Source: Sycon ciliatum
Taxonomy: Eukaryota > Porifera > Calcarea > Leucosolenida > Sycettidae
Assembly (NCBI RefSeq): GCF_964019385.1
Contig: NC_088643.1
Span: forward strand, 49,268,463 to 49,332,462
Direction of reading: 5' to 3'
Length of the DNA: 64,000 nt
The notes under the pieces were generated by a model, which made no database searches, was not told the origin of the DNA, and saw nothing but the letters and a program-made list of their open reading frames with translations. This document shows positions 56,448 through 64,000 of this stretch, one piece after another. Every line of letters starts with the position of its first letter. Within the stretch, counting starts at the first letter, position 1. The translations under genes were made by a program, and so were the position numbers.

Positions 56448-59400
56448 CCACCATCACCACACACAAACAAACAAATGCACACACAAACAAACAAATGCAC
56501 ACACGAACACACACAGACACAGACACACACACATCTTGAGAGTGGACCTGACACACCAGGCAGAAACAGGCAAACCCCACCAAGGAGCGTACAATTCTAA
56601 GTTCAAATTCAGAACCTAATGTCCCGCGTGGACAAAAACGGCTATGACCCAAAAGAACGATAGTGCTAGTTCAGCATTGTTGCCTGGTACAGTAGCTCAG
56701 GAGAGGTTAGTGAGCGGTTCATACCGCTCGCTCAGCCCAAGCATCAGGTCAGGCAGATCTTCTGTTGCACACCATATTCCACCTGGCTGACTACACAGAA
56801 ATAGTCCAGCCAGGCATTTATTTACCTAATGGGTGCAACCTTTAGCCTTGCCGGGAAAGGGCATCTGAATGCATATACTATATAGCTAAGTGGATTTTCT
56901 CAATAATTCTCAAACTGCCCGGCAATATCGATCAAGGATGCAATGCACAAGCACACGAGCATGTGTTTTACGTACTGCAGTTGAAGGGTTTGGGTGTGGT
57001 GAAGGCGTGTGAGACTGCATACAGTACTCCCCTCTAGCACATGCATGTGAACGTACGCTCAAGAACAGTCCATGCCTACCTTATCACAGTCCACACCAGC
57101 GAGAAGCACGTCTGTCGTGTTGTTCATGTGCAGATTGCCCCAGAAATCAGTTGCGCGCAGGCCTAGAACAGACAATCCACACAGTTACATGCACGCACGC
57201 ATTCACATCTCTGAAGTCCGGTACAGTACAACAGAAAGGACCCCTTTTAAAATTATACTCTGAAAATGTGCCAAGACGGTAAAGATGGTGGCGCTCTCTT
57301 GCAACGCTATGTCTTGGTGAAGCAGCATCGTTTTGGGGAGCAAGCGCTTTAAGGGTGCCCCTGAACTATGGCAGTGGCGCAGGCTGAAAGGCTGGGTGTG
57401 CTACTGTAAAGCGATAACTTTTGCGTCGCGCAAATTTCGCGTTTTCAAGAATTGCGCTCGTTCACGACGAGAAACTTTCGCGATTTTATCTCTTCATTCG
57501 GATCTTGTACTGTCTACAGTTAATTTACAGAGCAGTGTGCGACGCTTTACATTCGCAAATGTGTGATCGTCGCGAAAATGGCGAAATTTGATCTGTACCC
57601 CCTACCCCCCCCCCCCCCCCAAACGAAAGATGTTCGTTTCAGAGACGACAAAAAAACTTTTGCGACGACCCCTTACTCGCATACGATAAACTTGGACACA
57701 CGCGTGCAACTGATTTTCGAACTTGGCCAGGACCCTTGTGCTCACGATTATACTTTGCACGCGAGCAAAAGTGTCGGTTGTTGAAAGTGCACGCTGCACC
57801 CGGTCAGGCAGCTCCGCATATATTTGCAGCGTTGGTAGTGCCGGGCTCCATCCATTGCTGGCGAAGACGTCATCGTCTAGATTTGCTCCGCCAGTGTCGC
57901 TTGTGGGAATGAAGCGTGACACGCCGCCAGCTCCGCGTGAGAAAAGGCTGTTCGTGGACTCTTGGCGGTTCTCTGTGTTAATGGCAGCGTCTTTCTTCAT
58001 TTCTTTCCGTAGTCTCTCTTTCTCTGACAGTTCCCTAGGTGGAACTGGAAATGCTGCCGCTATCTCCGTTGGTCGTGCTGGCCCGGAGTTTGCAGCCTCC
58101 CATTGGGCTGTGGGTGGTTCTGTTGATGCTGTTTTCAAAGGAAAATTCAAAATTTAAAATTTCCCGGCATTTTCAGGTCACTATGGATACATTGATGCGT
58201 GCGAAGTTTGCCCAGCACCGTGTGAACTGCATCACGGTTAGCCAGTGATATCTTGGTCACACACGTGCATGCATGTGGTTGCACGTCGTGTGAATGGCCT
58301 AATACTAGAAGTTCAGCCAGGTTTTAGAAAACTGGGACAGGTGTACCATGTCAAAGTGTGTGGAGAAGCAGGTCCAACCCCTGATTCCTCGATTTAGAAT
58401 AGGTTTTCGAGCCTCAATTCGGCCACAATCGGGCCAGAGGGCCTATTTTACATGAAGGGACTGTAAGGACCGCCAAAAACAGTAGCCATGAGCAAACCTC
58501 CTTCGGCAACATTCAAACAGCTGCTAGTCCATTCTCCTCCAAAACATACATGTAGACTTGAAACAAACTGCAGCGCAAGGCTAGTCTCAAGCGCAATATT
58601 TTGTTGCACGTTGTGCATCGCCATGAGCTCAAATTGACGATCAAAGCAGAACTTTAAGTTTGTACTCCGATGCTAATTATGGTGGTGTCAAACTCCAAGA
58701 GATTTCGGAAGATTTTCGACGTGATAGACAAGGTTCTCTTCGAAGTATAGACACTACATTTACGACAATCGGCGAAGGAACAACAGAAATATACTTGTTT
58801 AGTGCCAGTGCAACATGCAAATTCGATTATACATTATTATTATCACCGTATTTCCCCAATTATAAGTCACAGTCGATTATAAGGTGCACCTCCATTTTCA
58901 GGTTGGAGCGATCATGTTTTGATATATTCACTTCAGTAGTAAGTCTTGCTCGATTGTAAGTCGCACCCCCTTTGTTTACCCTTGAGTTTAGTGTAAAAAG
59001 GTGCGACTTATATTTGGGGAAATACGGTATATCGTACTTCAGGTCCCAAAGGATAAAAATAAAAAGGCCATGAGATAGTATGACAAGTGAGACATATACT
59101 TGTAAGCACAGGGCTATGAAGCTCTTCATATGCACATGTAGAGAAAGTCTGTGAGACATACCTGAGCTGCAACGGACACGCATTACAGCATCGAAACCGG
59201 TCTGCCGTCCCACAGAGTGAGCAAGGTCCTTCACCAAGCGCTCGCCATCTGTTTGAATCTGAAAAAAGGCAAATCAGACAATACCCGGCACATTAGGCCA
59301 TGTAAAATATATTGATTGTTTATCGTCAGATTTTCCCAAGAAATCGGGGCGGACGGGAGGTATTTCATTTTATTTTTTTGCATACACCTACCATATATGA

Positions 59401-62400
59401 CTTATATGGTAGGTGTTCGCAACCCCTCGACATGCCTTTTTCTTCTCTACTCTTTTTCGGAAGCCAATTTTGCGCAGAGTGAGATAATCCATGTGGTGCA
59501 GGCGAATCATCAATCAGGAATAACATCTTGCGAGATAATAATTATTGAGGATGCAAAAAGGAAAAGTGAAACAACCAACGCAGGACAACAAAGAATATCA
59601 GGCAGCTAATAATCTCTACATGTAGTATGGTTCAATCTGTGGACTTGGCCTTCCAAGATCTACAGCCATGCTGATTAGAGGCCGTATAGGCGTAGATCGC
59701 AGTACATACAGTACATTTACCAGAACTAAAAAATATAACAATCTGGCCGGGAGGGCGAAAATTCGGAGCGGGCGCTGACAATAAACAATCAAATGTTTTA
59801 CTTGGCCTTATAATAAGGCTTATATACACATTTGCTTCTTGATGTAATGATAGGTACCACCAAGTGAACGAAGGCAAAACAGTATGATATCGGCTTGCTA
59901 TCAAAAGTGGATGATCAAGACATAATTCCTTGTAGGGCTGAAACGATCATTCAATAACTCTTAACGATCAACCAATATCATTAACGATCGATATAATTAT
60001 TGGTTTTATCGATTCTTGTCGGCTCAACCCGCGTACCTCGAACACCAGAGCGAAGAATCTTGTCATCACCCTTCGGCAACTGCTCTTATCTCCGACCTTT
60101 CCCACAAATGAACCGAAAAGATAAAGTCTTCTCTCCCGATCTCTTTCAAAGCCATAAATCTTATTTTACCGCGCTTGAAAGTACATGATTGTACTAGTAT
60201 TCAATATCGGATGGAGTGCAAAGGCTAGAATACTGTCACTGATATACATGCATACAAAACCGGTAGCACTCGTTTTGAACACTAACGATCATCGATTGCA
60301 CTCTCAACAATCGATATGCGAGTTATCGGTACACTTGTTTCATCCCTAATTCCTAGACTACAAGAAATGGCAAATTGTGAAAATAGTACCACACAACAAC
60401 CAGATACTTCTGCCTCCGGTACTGTATTGGCTGGTAATTACGCGCGCGCGCGCGCGCACACTTACATTGAAGTAGGGGTAGAGGTGGATTTCGCCACCGG
60501 TGGCGGACACCATACTGGACATTGTGGCAATGTCGACAAAGCTCGCCGTCGAGCAGTTGAACATTTCTATGCAGGCGCCCTGCTTGACACAGTTTGCACC
60601 TAGGTCGGGGTAGAACGGGTTCTGCGGGGCATAGAGATTCTGCGCTCAGCACGATCCGCCACCAACAATGCCACCAACAATAAACAGACAAGCACAGCCA
60701 GGGAACAAATCAGCACAAGCAAGCCTAAAACCTAGCACATGTAAACACAATGTACTATTTGCATGAGCACACGCTGTTTCTTTTCTGCTTCTTTAAAAGT
60801 CTCTGGCATAGCAGAATTTCTGGCACACAGGTACCACAGATTTCGTGCGGCACGCACCATGAAACGGGCACCTTCAAGTACGCTGGTCCAGAACAGGAGC
60901 ATGCAGATGGAAACCATTGCAAATCAAGTATTAGTAAATCGAACAATGACCTGAGCTTCTCGATTGACATCACAGACACCAGTAAATGATAACCACATCA
61001 CCGTACATGGTTATGTGGTGTGACCGGTGGCAGGAAGTTTGAACACCCCAGGTACTGCCAGGTACATAAACCAATCCGTATTCATTTGGGCTAAACCAAA
61101 GACAGGCATGCCAATACGAAAGTTAACCCTTTAGAGTGCCACTGGTCAAACCACGTTAGGAAATTTGCAACAATGTGCTTACTAATTGTTCAATTTTCCA
61201 CCATAACATGAGTTGTACTTCACCGATTTTAGTCGCTGGAAAGCTCTTGGAGAGAGGAGAACAACGATCCCAAACTCATCATGAGGATCCATCAGTGTTC
61301 GCTGTTACAACTCCAGGAACGCCACAACAACTCCAGGTCAAGTCGCCAAACTCGCTCGTCCTGCCATTTCACGTTTCAATTTTTTTTCCGAGAACATGCA
61401 ACACATCCGTGGCCATCTTTTTTGGGAGTGATGTCACACTCAGTCGTGGCCGAGACAGGGGAAATCCCTGCGCCAACAATTGTGAAATTTTGTTCAGTGC
61501 AAAAGCGTGAAAGTTTGATCGTACGCGGTTCGCTCAAAATTCACCGTAGAGAGCTGGGAGTTATTCGAGCCGGCAGCTGAGGCTCTCCGCTACCTGCTAG
61601 GTATTTCGATTTTGAATCTCGGTTGAGATTTGACTGAGTTACGATCAATAGAGTACATGCGTGAGTGCCCAAGTTTCTATGGTTTGATTTCGAGCCATGC
61701 ACGCTAAATGGTTAATACATGGAGCAGACACATGCTCCGAGGCAGAGTACACAAAGCCAAAAACAGAACGAAGCAAGCAGTGGCATTTCAAACCTCCTGG
61801 TTCTTGCCAGCACAATGAAACACACATCGCATTTGCTCTGCCTGTCGTACAGGATCACCAGTTGTAAGCACTGTGTCACAAACACAGAAAAAAAACTATC
61901 CATCTGTGGTACTCACCTTCTCTTTGTCCGTTCTGAACAGAGCGCGATCCTCTCGGTTCTTTAGCATACCAGGCATGTCACCCTTCGGCATAGATGAGCT
62001 GAACACAAACAACTTTCCAGCACATCCTGCTGCCTGCATTAAAACAGCAGCAGCAGCAGCATCATCATCATCAGCAGCAGCAGTAGCAGCAACAAAGACA
62101 TGAACTACTTCAGTAGCAGCACAATAACAGTTACTGGCATAACAAGGGGACTGGAATGGCACACCACGCATTCGCAGCAAAGGCTGAGAAGCCCCAAGAC
62201 AGGGGAGGTACAACATACCTTGAGTGCCTCCAAACCAGCCTGTACTGCTGGGCCCAGGCAAGACGTTGTCTCACGTGTCTCTCTGTACATGTTAGGCAGC
62301 TCTTGGAGTACGCTGTATACACAGGACAAAAGAGATAACATAGTCGGTATTATCTTTGGCAGATTTGAACCACACATAAAGCAGACACCAAAGATATATA

Positions 62401-63138
62401 AAATGAATAAAAGCTGTGTGGACCCTGGCTAGCGCCAGACATTACTGAAGTAACGTCTTTTGCATAGCTACGGGAATTAAAATACTAGTCTGTCAAACCA
62501 GACACATGTATGTTAAAAAAAGTGGCTATGAGGGCACCCATTCGTTTTGGGCGGAACACAGGAGAACGGCAATGTACATCAACAAGTCAGCACCAAGCAA
62601 TGCATGTACAGCAGTTGGGCACATTACTACATCGCACAATGTTATGCATCATAACACGTCAAAGTCCACCACTCCAAGAACACTCTCTTACGCCTCGATC
62701 AAAGAGCTCGACTCTTCCACATCGACAAGGAACCCATCCAGCAAGGGCAGAAAAACATCATTGACGTCAGCCACAACCATCATTTGCGGTTGCGCTAGGG
62801 ATGCCTGCATACGGCCACAGTCAAGTCATAAGTCATAAAACATGGTCACCGCTTCAGGAAGTAAGTAATCAATGGAGTAGAGCATGCAAAACACATCAGC
62901 AGAAAGATACACTAGCAATTTTCCTTTGGAAGATTTAGTAGGTCGGTACAAACGCACATGTAACACTATTGACGAGAATAATTCGATTGAAATACGTGTC
63001 AATAGCAAAAGCGTTACACCAGCCAAATACAAAGCAAAATAAAGCTGACTAAATCTGACCTTAAGGTTGTAGAAGTGCACGGTGTTATCAAAAGTTGCCA
63101 GACCAATACGGACTTTTGATTTCTGCTCACCAGTATCC
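52809..63138 (-). CDS. SEC24: SEC24C/D-type COPII coat subunit, C-terminal 561 aa
   Basis: Sixteen exons in consistent phase: 63138-63060, 62804-62692, 62312-62219, 62033-61917, 60639-60466, 59258-59162, 57162-57080, 56357-56292, 56065-55927, 55729-55611, 55413-55338, 55111-55008, 54489-54402, 53815-53712, 53386-53294, 52949-52809 (stop TAA). Family role: cargo-binding subunit of the SEC23/SEC24 inner COPII coat at ER exit sites. In order the sequence shows the trunk end ([58 protein letters not shown]), beta-sandwich ([49 protein letters not shown]), helical part ([20 protein letters not shown]) and gelsolin-like end ([23 protein letters not shown]). LLDGFLV and LCHIHKEI point to the C/D branch rather than A/B. 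The N-terminal disordered and zinc-finger parts lie beyond the right edge. Confidence 0.95.
52977..53006. repeat. (GA)n microsatellite
   Basis: GA tract in the last SEC24 intron, about 30 nt upstream (in the transcript) of the last exon's acceptor. It reads as a (CT)n pyrimidine tract there. Confidence 0.9.
53880..53951. repeat. Three tandem 24-bp copies
   Basis: CTCTGAGAAGGTAACAATGC plus AGTG, three times, in a SEC24 intron. Each copy contains AAGGTAAC, a donor-like sequence only on the plus strand. Confidence 0.9.
55535..55577. repeat. (AC)n microsatellite near SEC24 donor
   Basis: In the SEC24 transcript it is (GU)n starting about 33 nt after the donor at 55610. Confidence 0.9.
56360..56446. 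repeat. (AC)n tract abutting a SEC24 acceptor
   Basis: In the transcript this is (GU)n running straight into GCGUGCGUGCAG, the acceptor of exon 56357-56292, with no pyrimidine tract. Confidence 0.9.
56686..56900 (+). mobile_element. SINE candidate
   Basis: TAGCTCAGGAGAGG resembles a tRNA A box. A composite body follows, with a tail GCCGGGAAAGGGCATCTGAA similar to the GGGAAGGGCATC tails common in animal SINEs. B box not found. It lies in a SEC24 intron. Confidence 0.4.
57602..58150 (-). CDS. Nested ORF in SEC24 intron, unknown
   Basis: An open frame of about 183 codons lies in the 2-kb intron between SEC24 exons 59258-59162 and 57162-57080, on the same strand. It encodes a hydrophilic protein with [32 protein letters not shown] and [23 protein letters not shown]24 aligns with its family without it, so it is not a missing exon. 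A weak acceptor-like AAAACAG precedes residue 8 and a GTGAGC donor-like site lies near 57741. It could be a nested gene, an alternative exon or a transposon gag-like fragment. The downstream end runs into a C run. Confidence 0.3.
   Translation of the reverse strand: MNFPLKTASTEPPTAQWEAANSGPARPTEIAAAFPVPPRELSEKERLRKEMKKDAAINTENRQESTNSLFSRGAGGVSRFIPTSDTGGANLDDDVFASNGWSPALPTLQIYAELPDRVQRALSTTDTFARVQSIIVSTRVLAKFENQLHACVQVYRMRVRGRRKSFFVVSETNIFRLGGGGG
58846..59027. mobile_element. MITE with CCGTATTTCCCC termini
   Basis: CCGTATTTCCCCAATTATAA at the left is inverted at the right (read inverted CCGTATTTCCCCAAATATAA). AAGTCGCACC motifs lie at both ends and TA flanks the right. It is in a SEC24 intron. 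Confidence 0.8.
59933..60348. mobile_element. hAT-type MITE, 7/8 TSD
   Basis: TAGGGCTGAAACGATCATT at the left; TAGGGATGAAACAAGTG inverted at the right. Flanks ATTCCTTG (59925-59932) and ATTCCTAG (60349-60356) differ at one base. ATCGAT motifs repeat at both ends. It is in the SEC24 intron between exons 60639-60466 and 59258-59162. Confidence 0.85.
62409..62483. repeat. Dispersed 70-bp repeat (partner at 21031-21106)
   Basis: AAGCTGTGTGGACCCTGGCT, AGCGCCAGAC and GCATAGCTACGGGAAT are shared with 21031-21106 in the same orientation. It is in a SEC24 intron. Confidence 0.75.

Positions 63139-64000
<862 letters not shown>

Overview
This looks like nuclear DNA from an invertebrate animal. The clear genes are split into many short exons with GT-AG introns. 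One encodes a type II TGF-beta superfamily receptor, a family found only in animals. Intergenic and intronic DNA is full of (AC)n tracts, runs of 12-25 C or G, and small DNA transposons with target-site duplications. The divergence of the proteins fits an early-branching lineage such as a sponge, but nothing in the window proves the phylum.

Layout. 0-12 kb: one probable exon of a minus-strand gene at the left edge (WD40/BCAS3-like motif), several MITEs, an intronless plus-strand gene for a Cys-rich secreted protein with a TATA box (7.0-7.6 kb), and a complete but internally deleted hAT transposon (9250-11501, perfect 8-bp TSD). 11.8-15.3 kb: two probable minus-strand exons of unknown identity and a decayed LINE with reverse transcriptase and C-terminal C2H2 fingers. 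14.7-25 kb: repeat-dominated, with at least six long inverted repeats. One is a Penelope-like/retrozyme-like array carrying a well-formed type I hammerhead ribozyme (22826-22874), with two later transposons inserted in one arm of its palindrome. 26.2-40.3 kb: a complete 12-exon minus-strand gene for a type II receptor Ser/Thr kinase, 783 aa by conceptual splicing. 40.3-46.9 kb: intergenic. 46.9-51.8 kb: a complete 7-exon plus-strand gene for a 199-aa secreted acidic repeat protein in which every intron is phase 1. 52.8-63.1 kb: the last 16 exons (561 aa) of a minus-strand SEC24C/D-type COPII coat gene; its 5' part lies beyond the right edge.

The genes do not form an operon or an obvious pathway. 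SEC24 acts in ER export, the receptor would act at the plasma membrane, and the two other proteins are predicted to be secreted. The most unusual points are the hammerhead ribozyme array, the palindrome that preserves 'before and after' states of two transposon insertions, the exon-duplicated acidic secreted protein, the two PPxY motifs in the receptor tail, and (GT)n/(AC)n tracts sitting next to splice sites.
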